DNA of 64,000 nucleotides from Tipula vernalis (taxonomy: Eukaryota; Arthropoda; Insecta; Diptera; Tipulidae), in assembly GCA_958295665.1 (NCBI GenBank), contig OY282560.1, forward strand, positions 274,772,177 to 274,836,176. Direction: 5' to 3'. The notes beneath the pieces are model-generated. The model made no database searches, was not told where the DNA came from, and worked only from the letters and a program-made list of their open reading frames with translations. Position 1 is the stretch's first letter; each line of letters begins with the position of its first letter. Shown here piece by piece: positions 43,837-54,574 of the stretch. The position numbers were made by a program, and so were the translations under genes.

Positions 43837-44490
43837 ATGGATTTCGGTTTATTAATAAATGCAGTTGAGTGCCAAAAATGTCTTTACGACCAAAAAGACA
43901 AAAACTACAAAAACTCTGTAGTAAAAGAGGCCACATGGAGTCAAATTACGGAAGTCACCGATATGTCCAGTAAGTTTATTGTCATTGATCTGTAGAGTTT
44001 ATATAAGCTTATCGAGTAATCATTTATTACAGAAGAAGACTGCAAGAAAAGATGGAACCTGGTTAGAGAAAAATTTAATAAGGACCAGAAGAAATTGGAG
44101 CAAAAATCGGGAGATTCTCCACTTCCTTATGAGGAGGAATGGCCATACACAGAAAGTATGATGTTCCTTAAAAAATTCATTCAACCCAGAAAGTATGTAT
44201 ATAGTATATCTTGTGTTTATAATTATCATTTATCTTAAATCAAACCATTTCGAAGAAAGTTTCGAAAATGAATCGCAGAGCGATTACACGACAGAAAGTG
44301 AGGAGCAGCTGGTAAAAAGGGGCAAAGTTGACCCTTTTACTGATACATGTAATGTATTTAAAGAGGCTATACAAGAGTTTAGGGAGCGGCAAAACATAGT
44401 GCAGCAACCAACCCAATCATTTGGAATAGGTTTTGGCCCTGGAAGTACTAGCTCACCTTTTGCAAGCCGTTTACCCAAGCTGGTTTTACT
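43837..44490 (+). pseudogene. MADF-domain protein, Harbinger partner (element 4)
   Basis: Exon 1 (43837-43969) reads MDFGLLINAVECQKCLYDQK and ATWSQITEV. Exon 2 (44033-44192) reads EEDCKKRWNLVREKFNKDQK and EEEWPYTESMMFLKKFIQPR. Exon 3 (from about 44260) has an acidic linker and FTDTCNVFKEAIQEFRERQN. Trp, the RRW/KRW helix and the FL-x-x-FI-x-PR ending are the hallmarks of MADF domains. Introns of about 60 bases keep the frame. It lies convergent to the transposase relic at 44545-44803, like the other Harbinger pairs. The frame itself has no stop, so a domesticated host gene cannot be excluded. Confidence 0.75.
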
Positions 44491-44544
44491 GAAAATTCCT
44501 ATGAAAAATATAGGATATTTAAATAAATGCAAATCTTGTCGATT

Positions 44545-44803
44545 TATGAATATTAATATTACCTCGATCGTGCTGCGATCCATAAGCTCACACATCTGTA
44601 TGTATAAACACATATCGAGCATCGCATGCAGCCATCAACACAATACTGTTGAAGCCTTTATAATTAAAAAATTGACTTCTAGTGTCAGGAGGGCATTTTA
44701 TGGCAACGTGCTTCCCATCGATGGCACCTACGCAATTTGGAAAATTCCATAAATTTTGGAAATCGTTTGCTATATCTTTGAAATCAGCAAAATATATGTA
44801 CAA
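44545..44803 (-). pseudogene. PIF/Harbinger transposase core fragment (element 4)
   Basis: The reverse strand reads [20 protein letters not shown] with the first catalytic Asp, [39 protein letters not shown], a TGA replacing Gly, and AYGSQHDRG with the second Asp region. Both ends are cut off: the N-terminal part is replaced by the P-like gene at 44.8 kb, and the Glu region is missing on the left. HARBI1 family. Confidence 0.88.
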
Positions 44804-45095
44804 ACATGTTCCGCAACCAAAAGGGAATTTCCAAATCGTATATTTTTTAAATTCCCTGAATCTGACAGCCCAGTGTATCTTAGTTGGATTATAAGATGGG
44901 GTATAAAATTTACGAATAAAAAAGTTTACGAGTTTGTGTTTTCCATTTTTTGGATGAAAATGAAGGCAAAAGAAAACTATTTAACAAAGCTCTTCCCGAA
45001 TTGTATTTAAAATATCTGGACGAAAAATATGAAATCGAAGCTCCTGAATTACATCGAAATATTAAAACATATGTTGCAAAATCAAACGAAAAAAA

Positions 45096-45546
45096 TGGAG
45101 GTGTGGCCAACACATGACTTTCTTTTACGAACAGAGAATTTTGAGAAATTTAATTTTTTTTTATAACTTTTTTTTTAAAATTATTTTTTTTAAATTTTTT
45201 AATTTTTTATTTTTATTTATTTTTAATTTTTGGAAACATTTTGTATTCAGTAGTTTTTTGTAAAATTTATACTTTTTAAGGTGTTTGCAAAATAAATGTT
45301 CTGGACCAAAGGAGTGGCCAACTCCGGTTAGCCGATTTCGAGTAAAACTCACTGGGACCTCCCAATTTATCAAAAAAGCTTAAATCTGAAGTTTCAGTTC
45401 GATTCAGACAGACTGACAGACAGACACCATTTCGAAACCCACTTTTTCGGACTCAGGGGACCTCAAAACAAATAAATCTCTAAAAATCTCAAGGTCCAAA
45501 ATTTTCATGATTACTATACTTTATTTTACTAGAGCAAAAGAAAGTA
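45096..45546 (+). repeat. Non-coding mobile repeat, copy in the P-like gene
   Basis: Reverse-complement copy of 38943-39418, from GGAGGTGTGGCCAACACATG to AGAGCAAAAGAAAGTAAC. It lies between the THAP-like part and the core of the P-like transposase, so it is an insertion or a truncating junction. It contains a long A/T tract (45150-45235) and a GACAGACAGACACC microsatellite. No coding capacity. Confidence 0.75.
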
Positions 45547-48332
45547 ACAGACTAGATCTACAATTAAGTAATTTATCCGAATTTTATTTTCCATCGTCGC
45601 CAAAATTTTGTGATGAAAATTTGTGTCCTTCTACATGCAATAGTTGTAAAAAAAGCTTTGTTACTGTCCGGCGGTATCAAAGAATATATTTCAAGGTGTA
45701 AAGTCTTCAAGCATACTTTTTCGTTTAGGTTTAATAAGAAATTTGAGGAAAAAAAAAAATGATAAATTAAAAGAAGCAAATAAAAATTATTGAGTGAGCT
45801 AAATACCACAAATTTAGAAAATTTAATTAATAGGCAAGAAGTAAACGAAGATAGCAAAGAGTTTTGTAAAGCCTTAGTATGTAAAAAACACAAATATACA
45901 GCGTGCCCCCTATCAAAGTTGATAGTACAAAAATTATATTTTAAGCCTCCTGTGGTTTACAATTATATGTTTATGCCATCAAGGCAAAGTATAGTTAATT
46001 GGAAGTTAGTGAAAGATTTAAAGCCAGAATTTAACGACCAAATTATTTTTAATTTAAAGGACAAAATAAAAGAATTATCGCCTCTTGAAAAGAATGTTGT
46101 GATATTTAATGTGTTTAATGAAGTAATGATACGTCAAGGACTTGATTACGACTCGGCTGTTGATGAGGTAGATGGGTTTGAAGATTTAGGTGATAGGCAA
46201 AATAACATTTTGGCCAAAAGTTTGTCAGTTTTTATGATTCGAGGTCTATTCTATAATTACAAATGTATGCTTTCATATTTTGCTTCTGCTTCTAACGTAA
46301 AGGGTTCCGATTTGGTAAATTTAATTAATAGAAATATCTCAATTCTTTTTGAAATTGGTTTTAACGTAGTGAGTATTGTCTGTGATCAGGGACTAAATAA
46401 TCGGCTTGCATACAAAATATTAGGCGTTATTAAAGAAAATCCATTCTTGAAAGAGAGAAAAAGATAGTTGCGTTATTCGACGTCTCACACTTAATCTCAC
46501 TGATTTTAAAACTGCTGATGGATATGTAAGTTGGAAGGTTATCACTGAATTGTATTCTCGTGACTCCTCAAATTCGACTAGATTGTGCCCCAAATTAACA
46601 CCACAACACATTTCTCCAAATAAATTTGAGAAAATGGGCGTCAGCTTCGCAGCACAGATTTTCAGTTGGGCTGTTACCTGCACAATACGAACTATGATTC
46701 GCTTTATTTAATTTTCGGATGATGTACAAAATGTTGCTTTGCCAAAAGCTGCCTTTATTGAAAAAATGGATAAGGTTTTCGATAATTTAAATAGCAGACT
46801 TCTTAATGATAAAAATAAAAATAAAAGCTATTTACAGAAAAATAATTCTGTTTATTCAAATTTAATCCAAATGGTTTCTTACATACAAACGATTCAACCA
46901 GTTGTAAAACGATATATTGTTTAAAAGGATTGATCCAAACTATAAATGGAATTACGCAACTATTAAATGATTTAATGATCAATAATCTCCAAATATTTTT
47001 TCTATTGACAGTTAGGTTAGTGAAGATCCTATTGAAAATTTATTTGGCCTTATTCGACAAAGAGGCGGTGTAGGTAATCACCGAAATCCAACTTTAAAGG
47101 AATTTAATGATTTGTTGTTGTTTTGTGTTTCTACGAATTGCGACGAGGATGCTGATGAATTACTAATAAGGGACTTCTTTATAAATTCAAGTAACTCCTC
47201 TTCTACTACGGTTGCTTTAACTATTGATATCTCATCTCAACCGGAATATGAAAGTGAAATATTAAAACAAATTGAAACAAATAATAACGAGCAGTTAAAT
47301 TTTGATGATTGCTCTGTAAGATATTACATGGGATATTCAATTTTCAAACGACTTGCAAAACAAAATTGCCAGAGGTGTAAAAAGATAAATGGATCAAAAA
47401 TGAAAAACAAAAAAAAAAAAAATAATTAATTCAGAATATTTCATGTTTATGAAAAATTACATAAATGATGTATATTATGTATGTGAAGTTATCCCAGGAT
47501 TTCATCCCAGCAAATAAAAAAATTGAATCAGGCAACTCTCGAAAAATTGTATACATCAAGCATTCTTTTGTGAAGTTAGCCCAGCCCAGAATTTAATAAT
47601 TTTTAAATTTAAAACTTAATAAAAAAAAAATAGCTAAAAATATCTAAATTAAATAATTAAACAATAATTCCTACAAAAAAAAGATTATCTAAAAATATGT
47701 ATCGATTTCAAAACATCTGTACATAATTATTGAAATATTTATTCGCATTTTGAAATAATACAGATTTTTCGTCTGTAATAACAAAAGTTAAGATTTGTCG
47801 GATTAAGGCTCAATGGTTTTTAAATGGACATACACGTAGCTTACTTTTGGCCAAATTTAAAGAAAATCGTACCGTTGCAACTTGCGTAGTTTGGCCCTGG
47901 GCCTAAAACCTCTACAATTTTTAAAGTAAAATTGGATTTTTCGTCTTTTGTTATTACAGACGAAAAATCCAATTTTACTTCAAAAATTGTATGGAGTTTT
48001 TTCTGGCCCAGGGCCAAATTACGCCAGTTGCAACAGTACGATTTTCTTTAAATTTGGCCAAAAGTAAGCTATGTGTGTGTCCATATTAAAACCATTAAGC
48101 CTCAATTCGACAAATTTTAACTTTTGTTATTACAGACGAAAAATCTGTATTATTTCAAAGTGCGAATAAATATTTCAATAATTATGTACAGATGTTTTGA
48201 AATCGATACATATTTTTAGATAATTTTTTTTTGGGTGTTGGGTGCGTCTCAATAGGGTAGGGGTTGACCGTCTATAGCCATGTAACTCGTGGTCTATATT
48301 CCAACGCTGCAACTATGTAGAAACCACCAAAT

Positions 48333-48818
48333 GTGTCTAGTATACCTCCACGTGAGGAGTTAAAATATGAAACGGAAGAAATAGAAGCAACTGCTGTTAT
48401 TGTCAAATCCAAAAGTAGTTCTATTTGTATTGCTAGTATTTACTGCCCACCGAAGCACTCAATGAAAGAAAAAGATTATCTCGAGTTCCTCAGTAAATTA
48501 GGAAAACGATTTGTACTTGGAGGAGACTTTAATGCAAAAAATGTCCACTGGGGATCCAGATTAACAACGACTAAGGGTAAAGAACTCCTAAAAGCTATCA
48601 AAAAATGCAGTTGTGAAGCCCTCTCAACTGGAAAACCAACCTACTGGTCAACTGATCCAAACAAAGTACCAGATCTGATTGATTTCTTTATAATAAAGAA
48701 CATATCTGTAAATTATGTACAAGTAGATGAAAGCCACGACTTAAACTCTGATCATTCACCAATACTTCTAACGTTAAGTGAAAAAATCATTCAGAAAGAA
48801 AAAAACCATTCCTATTAA
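48333..48818 (+). pseudogene. LINE endonuclease domain, N-terminus missing
   Basis: The frame carries ICIASIYCPPKHSMKEKDYL, RFVLGGDFNAKNVHWGSRLT, KPTYWSTDPNKVPDLIDFFI and SDHSPILLTLSEKII, matching the endonuclease of the other LINE copy block by block. The first catalytic motif (TWNANG in the other copy) is absent because of 5' truncation. A frameshift in an A-run near 48800 separates it from the rest of ORF2. Confidence 0.88.
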
Positions 48819-48824
48819 ATAATC

Positions 48825-50782
48825 ACACTAATTGGGCATGCTTTAGACTATCGCTAGAACAAAAAATTAACTTAATGGTTCCGTTAAAGACTGAAGAACA
48901 ATTAGACAAAGAAGTTCACAAATTTGTAAACGATATACAGCAAACAGCTTGGGAAAATACTCCTGAAATTAAAACGAAAATCAAGGGAAACAATTACCCT
49001 ATGGAAATTAGGGAACTCCTCGCAGAAAAAAGAAGAGTGAGAAGAGTATGGCAACAAACAAGGGCCCCCCAAGATAAAACTCATTTGAACAATCTCACTC
49101 AACAATTAAGACGAGAGATCAAAGAATTGAAAGATGAATCAATCAGCAACTATTTAAGAAAATTAACTAATGATAACAGTACTGATTATTCTCTTTGGAA
49201 AGCAACCAAAAGAATCAAAAGACCAATAATGCAGAGTCCCCCAATAAAAATAGCAGGTGAGAAATGGGCTAGAAATAATGAAGACAAAGCTCGAGAATTT
49301 GCCGAACACTTCGAAAAAATATTCCAGCCACATGAAGACCAAACGTTGGAAGCCGAGATAATAACTGAACAAGCTGTGCAAGAAAGTAAATAAATACTAC
49401 CGACAACACCAAAAGAAGTCATACGTGAGATAAAAGCTAATATGAATACGAAAAAAGCTCCTGGGTACGATCTTATTACTGCAGAAATCTTAAAAGAACT
49501 GCCAAGGAAAGCTCTGGTGAAACTCACCAATCTTATAAATGCAGCATTTAGAATCAAATGTGTACCAAGCTTATGGAAAATTGCAGAAGTAATTATGATT
49601 CCAAAACCTGGGAAACCACCGCACATAACATCGTCTTATAGGCCAATTTCGCTATTGCCAGTCATGTCCAAACTCTTTGAGAAGCTTCTGGTAAAAAGAT
49701 TAAATCCGATAATCGAGAGTAAAAACTTGATCCCAAATCATCAGTTCGGTTTTCGCAACCAACACTCAACAATTGATCAAGTACACAGAATAACCAGTAT
49801 AATTGAGAAAGCATTAGAGGAGAAAAAAGTCTGTTCAACAATATTTCTAGACGTTGCACAAGCGTTTGATAGAGTGTGGCATGAAGGACTTAACCACAAG
49901 TTAAGGAATCTTCTACTAATGCAATTTGCTAAGATACTGGAATCATACTTGAAAGATAGGTTCTTCAGGATTAAGTTAGATGATACATTTTCTGAATTGA
50001 AAGAAATCAATGCAGGAGTTCCACAGGGCAGTGTATTAGGGCCGGTTTTATACCTACTATACACTTATGATCTTCCTACATTAGAAAACAACACGGTGGC
50101 AACTTTTGCAGATGATACGGCGATCTTAGCTGTTGGAAAAAGCAACGAAGAATCAACACAGAAGTTACAATCAGCTATAACTCAAATATATAAATGGACA
50201 AAAAGATGGAGAATAAAACTAAATGAAGCTAAATCAGTTCACATCAACTTTACAAACAGACGAATTGAACATATTCCGATTACCATAATTCGGGAAATAA
50301 TACCGCATGCGAACACAGCTAAGTATCTCGGCATGACCCTGGATGCTAAACTACGATGGAAAGCACACGTCAAGAAGAAAAGTGAAGAATTAAGACTTAA
50401 ATACAGAAAAATGTATTGGCTGATGGGAAGGAACTCTTCTTTATTAACATACAACAAGCTTCTACTTTATAAGCAAATATTGAAACCGATTTGGACTTAT
50501 GGTATTCAGCTTTGGGGTTGTACCAAACAGAGCAACGTAAATATCATCCAAAGATTTCAGAATATGGTATTAAGGAACATCGTTGATGCACCTTGGTATG
50601 TCAGGAACAATGACCTTCATAGGGACCTTAAAATGAACCTCATCTTAAATGAAATCCAGGATAAAGCACGGAGACACGAAGAAAGGCTCCGCCAACATGT
50701 GAACATTGAGGCAACTCAGCTCCTAAGCATCACGAATTTAGTTCGCAGACTTAAAAGAACCAAACCTTTTGAGCTGGTGTGA
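48825..50782 (+). pseudogene. LINE ORF2: linker and reverse transcriptase, nearly open
   Basis: In one frame: NWACFRLSLEQKINLMVPLK, the linker to AVQESK, one TAA (49391-49393), then KKAPGYDLITAEILKELPRK, VIMIPKPGKPPHITSSYRPI, NHQFGFRNQHSTIDQVHRIT, FLDVAQAFDRVWHEG, AGVPQGSVLGPVLYLLYTYD and TVATFADDTAILAVG (catalytic FADD). The thumb and C-terminal region with WTYGIQLWGCTKQSNVNIIQ and DAPWYVRNNDLHRDL continue to the natural stop at 50782. A 446-codon stretch is unbroken, with all RT motifs present. It copies LINE RNA at the nicked target. Confidence 0.92.
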
Positions 50783-51869
50783 TTGTCAGTTTAAGCAGCA
50801 TTATGCTGATCTAAAATCCACAACAAAGATGTGGTTTACTTCAATTTACCAAACACTATGGAACGCCAATGGGAAGAATCCATAGATTAATTTAAGTTAG
50901 TAAATTAAGTCAGAAACAAATTGCTCATTAGTCCAGGAGACTAGATTGTAATTACATAAAATAAATAAATAAAATTTATTTTAAATATAAAAAAAAAAAA
51001 AAAAAAAATTTTTTTTGTAGGAATTATTGTTTAATTATTTAATTTAGATATTTTTAGCTATTTTTTTTTTATCAAGTTTTAAATTTAAAAATTATTAAAT
51101 TCTGGGCTGGGCTAACTTCACAAAAGAATGCTTGATGTATACAATTTTTCGAGAGTTGCCTGATTTAATTTTTTTATTTGCTGGGATGAAATCCTGGGAT
51201 AACTTCACATACATATGTATATTTTGGATCATTAAGTGCGCCTTCTCAATTATTATTTGAAATTTCTAAGTCACATATTCATATTTTTGGAAAGATATTG
51301 AAGGAGCGGCCTGAATCAAAAAATTTAAAAGAAAATAATTGTTGAAGAATGCATTCAGTTTAAAATGTAAAGCCTGAAGATAAAGATTGGTTTTCTTTAA
51401 AAAATTCTTGTTCCGAACATAATTTGAAATATTTAGATTTTCTTATACTAGTACAATACAATTTCTTATGCTAGTACTTATACTAGTAAGAAAGCATACC
51501 AAATGGTTATATGATAAATTTACAAACAAAACAGTATTTAGAAAACCAAATAATTAAGTTTAACTAATTTTGTTAATTTTTATTTAAGTAATAGTAATTA
51601 AGACGAATAAATTCCCTATTTTATCAGTACTACGCTTTTATAAAGACAAATAAAGCAGAATTCTAATATTCAAAATATATTCTAAAACTTAAATAACAAA
51701 GTATTAATAATTAATTTAAATTAAAACTAGAATAACAAAAAATTCAATAGTGCACATTCTTCCAATTTTGCACGGATCCATTTTGGGGTATAATATAACA
51801 GTTAATTAGTATTTTTTCCATAATCCTTTATTCGCAATTACGCTTGCTACTCTTCTTGGCATACTCTTA

Positions 51870-52755
51870 TAATTTTTAATTTAATATGTTCCGAAGATTG
51901 TAAGAGAATTCAATCCAGTTTCGAACTGATGAGCTTATGATTATGAAAAAATCAATCCTCTCATCAGGCCGCGGCGACTGGACTGACTATACCACAATTT
52001 ACATTCTATATATACAGAATGTCCTGTGCTTTATGTACTAGCGAATCGTACTAATACAGATAAATTCAATTACAATTTTTTCTTCTTCACGACAATCACA
52101 TAAGCTGTGAACGCTAATTTTACTTTTTAATTTTTTTGTTGAATGTTAATTAATTCTTGTAATTTCTAAATATGCTACCGGTCTTACGACACTTTTAAAT
52201 GTGTTTTTTATTAACACGTAGAAACATTTTAGTGTTTACGAACGGTAATTCAACGAAAACCGGCTAATAGACAGAATTCTATTTATTTAATTTTTAATTT
52301 AATATGTTCCGAAGATTGTAAGAGAATTCAATCCAGTTTCGAACTGATGAGCTTATGATTATGAAAAATCATAAGCTCATCAGGATTGAATTCTCTTACA
52401 ATCTTCGGAACATATTAAATTAAAAATTAAATAAATAGAATTCTGTCTATTAGCCGGTTTTCGTTGAATTACCGTTCGTAAATACTAAAATGTTTCTACG
52501 TGTTAATAAAAAACACATTTAAAAGTGTCGTAAGACCGGTAGCATATTTAGAAATTACAAGAATTAATTAACATTCAACAAAAAAATTAAAAAGTAAAAT
52601 TAGCGTTCACAGCTTATGTGATTGTCGTGAAGAAGAAAAAATTGTAATTGAATTTATCTGTATTAGTACGATTCGCTAGTACATAAAGCACAGGACATTC
52701 TGTATATATAGAATGTAAATTGTGGTATAGTCAGTCCAGTCGCCGCGGCCTGAAC
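51870..52755. mobile_element. Palindromic element, copy 2
   Basis: A near-perfect palindrome from 51964 to 52755, centred near 52362 (AAGCTCATCAG and its complement on either side of GATTATGAAAAATC). It is preceded by a 90-base direct repeat of the central part (51870-51963). It shares blocks with 27261-28058: CAGGCCGCGGCGACTGGACT, ATTCTATATATACAGAATGT, AACATTCAACAAAAA, AATTAATTAACATTC and ATAAATAGAATT. No open frame. A clean target duplication is not seen. The arms are almost identical, so it arose or was homogenised recently. Confidence 0.85.
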
Positions 52756-53340
52756 TACTTATCCAGAATGGTATCTATCTGAATTTGAAATGTAATTGTC
52801 TCTTATCGAACTATAAATATAACTATCTTTGGATTATAACTAACTGTAACTGTCACTTACCTGTAAGAATTTCCATTATATATATGGAAAATCTTACAAG
52901 CTAAGCGGAAACATGTCATCGCGGAACATAACATTTTTTTACGCAGAAATGCAATTTTGAAGTCGCGGAAAATTACGGAAAAATGTTATGTTGATGAATA
53001 TGTTTATTATGTATTTTACAACTTTAAATGGCCTTGATAAATATTTATAATTATGCGCTTATAGTTTGTAATTTATTATGTAAGTGCGACCTACTAATTA
53101 TAAATCAACCTTGAAAGTTGTATGACCGCGGAAATTGGTTTATTATAAGTTAATGCGTTGTGTTTCACAACAATACTATCTAACAAATTCTTAATTATAG
53201 AGTATTGAATTTTTAACCGTTTCAGTCCCATAGCTCATTGATGGATTTTGGGGGTTATTCTTAATCTCGCAAGCGCTTTTTGAGAATTTCCCGCAATTTC
53301 TCAATTGTTATGTCCATTTTAACATTGTAAATTTTTGTTT
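52756..53340. other. No gene seen
   Basis: AT-rich DNA. A minor inverted repeat pairs CGGAACATAACATTTTT (52920) with AAAAATGTTATGTT (52979), perhaps a small MITE remnant. Confidence 0.5.
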
Positions 53341-53344
53341 ATTC

Positions 53345-53690
53345 AACCATTATTGTACGATTTTGGCAGTTAGTTTGAGATCACCGCCTTGTTGACAAAT
53401 TCTTTTATCAATGAGGTCGGCACATTCATCAATAAAATCTAGCAAACTTTCTTTTAAAATGGCTAAATATATTTCCTTGCTCATTATTAAAGATATTTTT
53501 GACTAAAGGACCAAAGTTCCACCAACTAAAACAGCCCCAAACCACCAAACTTCATCCACCTTGTTTTACAGTTTCTTTGGCTTAATGCTTCTGTAATTTA
53601 TTGCCAGGTCTGTGCCAACAGTGTTTTTTCCATCTGATTGGAAACGGTTTGTTTTGGTTTCACCTGTCCTGTTGAAGATGTTAAACCTAA
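53345..53690 (-). pseudogene. Tc1-type transposase fragment
   Basis: In the reverse strand, across frame changes, FNRTGETKTNRFQSDGKNTV precedes a Trp-rich block close to VWWFGAVLVGG (the VMVWGCFSWW region of Tc1/Tc3 relatives), then KEIYLAILKESLLDFIDECA followed by DLIDKRICQQGG. It is therefore the central part of a Tc1-like transposase. The second-Asp block and the C-terminus are missing. Several frame changes. Confidence 0.75.
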
Positions 53691-53699
53691 AAATAAAAC

Positions 53700-54287
53700 A
53701 ACACGAAAATTAATTAGCTTTAGTAAACATTAATTTTATATAGAATCACATAATGAAACTATTTTATTATTATTATATCAAAAACAATACTTATCTTGTA
53801 CGCGAATTACATTAACATCGCGTTTTGTAAATCAAAAATAAAATTTGTAACTACGCCTAAATGTATACAATAGATTTACGCGTTAGCTTTTCGTGTTAAA
53901 TACAAGAATGCGCGCGACTTGGTAAAAAGCAGATATTTGACTTGGGTTACACTCGCGCCTAATTTAATGGTTATTTTGGTTACCACGGGCAACCCAAATA
54001 CTGCGAATGAGTCTGCAAAATATTAGAAAATAGGTCTCTTTTTCGTGCGACTTTCGAGGGAGCAACAACTGAGATCAAGCGACTTTCCAGCAAAAAAGCG
54101 ATTCAAGGTAAAAAATCAAGCGACAAAGCGATAGATACGTGAGTTTTCAAGACTTTAAAGATTTTTTTTGATTAATAAAAATAAAAAGGATTTATAATTT
54201 GTAAATAAACAAAATTTATTAAATTAGCGATTTTTATTTGTTTTTCTTTTACAAATTGTAATAATTTATTTAACCTGCGAAATTACA
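53700..54287 (+). other. Probable partial BEL/Pao 5' LTR; no gene
   Basis: The stretch directly upstream of the likely primer-binding site is AT-rich and ends in CGAAATTACA. LTRs usually end in CA, so its right border can be set at 54287. The left border and a matching 3' LTR are not found in the window. There is no coding content. Confidence 0.4.
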
Positions 54288-54305
54288 TGGTCTTTCGAGC
54301 CGGAT
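54288..54305 (+). promoter_or_regulatory. Likely primer-binding site of the BEL element
   Basis: TGGTCTTTCGAGCCGGAT follows directly after an LTR-like CA end and precedes a leader of about 270 bases and gag. Similar TGG-starting, CGAGCCGGAT-containing sequences are typical just after the 5' LTR of BEL/Pao elements, where a tRNA 3' end primes minus-strand DNA. I did not check which tRNA it would match. Confidence 0.5.
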
Positions 54306-54574
54306 TATCGGCAAAGCATATTCTGTAAATAAAAGCGACACAGTGATTTTTTTTGATAAATAGAAAGATACTCTATTTGATTGCAAAATTAGTGAATCAT
54401 TGAGTTTTATCGGTTCAAAATATTTATTTGAATTGATATTTAAAATAAAAATAATAATAGAAAGTGTTTAAAAACTATAATCGTGAGACATTTTTGTGAG
54501 ATAAATTGGTGATAATTATAAGACAAACTTAGTGAATTTAATAACATTCTGTGATCATATAAAAATAATTTTAA

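Larger units (their letters stand above)
48236..50998 (+). mobile_element. Jockey-type LINE, 5'-truncated, poly-A tail
   Basis: It begins at about 48236 inside the right arm of the palindrome and ends in a poly-A run at about 50984-51000. Palindrome sequence resumes right after it; the T-run at the target (AATTTTTTTT) appears on both sides and may be the target duplication. The 5' truncation removes ORF1 and the start of the endonuclease. It is a different copy of the family seen at 21.5-24.4 kb and is better preserved. Confidence 0.88.
47476..51214. mobile_element. Palindromic foldback element with 8-bp duplication, split by a LINE
   Basis: Left arm 47476-47945, right arm 47946-48235 continued at 51005-51214. 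Both run TATGTATGTGAAG, ATCCCAGG, CAGCAAATAAAAAAATT, GCCCAGCCCAG, AATTAAACAATAATTCC, ATCGATTTCAAAAC, AGACGAAAAATC. The arms meet near 47950 in a near-perfect palindrome, so without the LINE the element is about 1 kb. ATGTATAT flanks it at 47468-47475 and 51215-51222. Removing it rejoins the P-like codons NDVY and FGSLS in frame, which proves the insertion. An 8-bp duplication fits hAT or P-type non-autonomous elements. Confidence 0.9.
44805..51557 (+). pseudogene. P-like (THAP9-type) transposase gene with two nested insertions
   Basis: Coding pieces, in order: THAP-like [20 protein letters not shown] (44.8-45.1 kb), a repeat insertion (45096-45546), a Cys/Lys stretch, then the core from about 45790. 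The core has FMPSRQSIVNWKLVKDLKPE, VVIFNVFNEVMIRQGLDYD, FEDLGDRQNNILAKSLSVFM and NVVSIVCDQGLNN. After frame changes come ALFDVSHL, LCPKLTPQHISPNKFEKMGV, a D/E-rich region with SEDPIENLFGLIRQRGGVGN, and YYMGYSIFKRLAKQNCQRCK. The frame reads on to EYFMFMKNYINDVY at 47475, is split by the palindromic element, and resumes FGSLSAPSQLLFEISKSHIH at 51223. The position of the usual first catalytic Asp is Asn (VFNEV). Dead P-superfamily copy. Confidence 0.85.

Noticed and set aside
43837..44490. MADF gene as a host transcription factor
   Set aside because: Its frame is intact, but the convergent Harbinger transposase next to it is the usual TE partner arrangement, so I kept it as part of the element and flagged the alternative.
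49186..49626. 146-codon reverse-strand frame
   Set aside because: Antisense shadow of the LINE reverse transcriptase frame, which carries all motifs on the plus strand.
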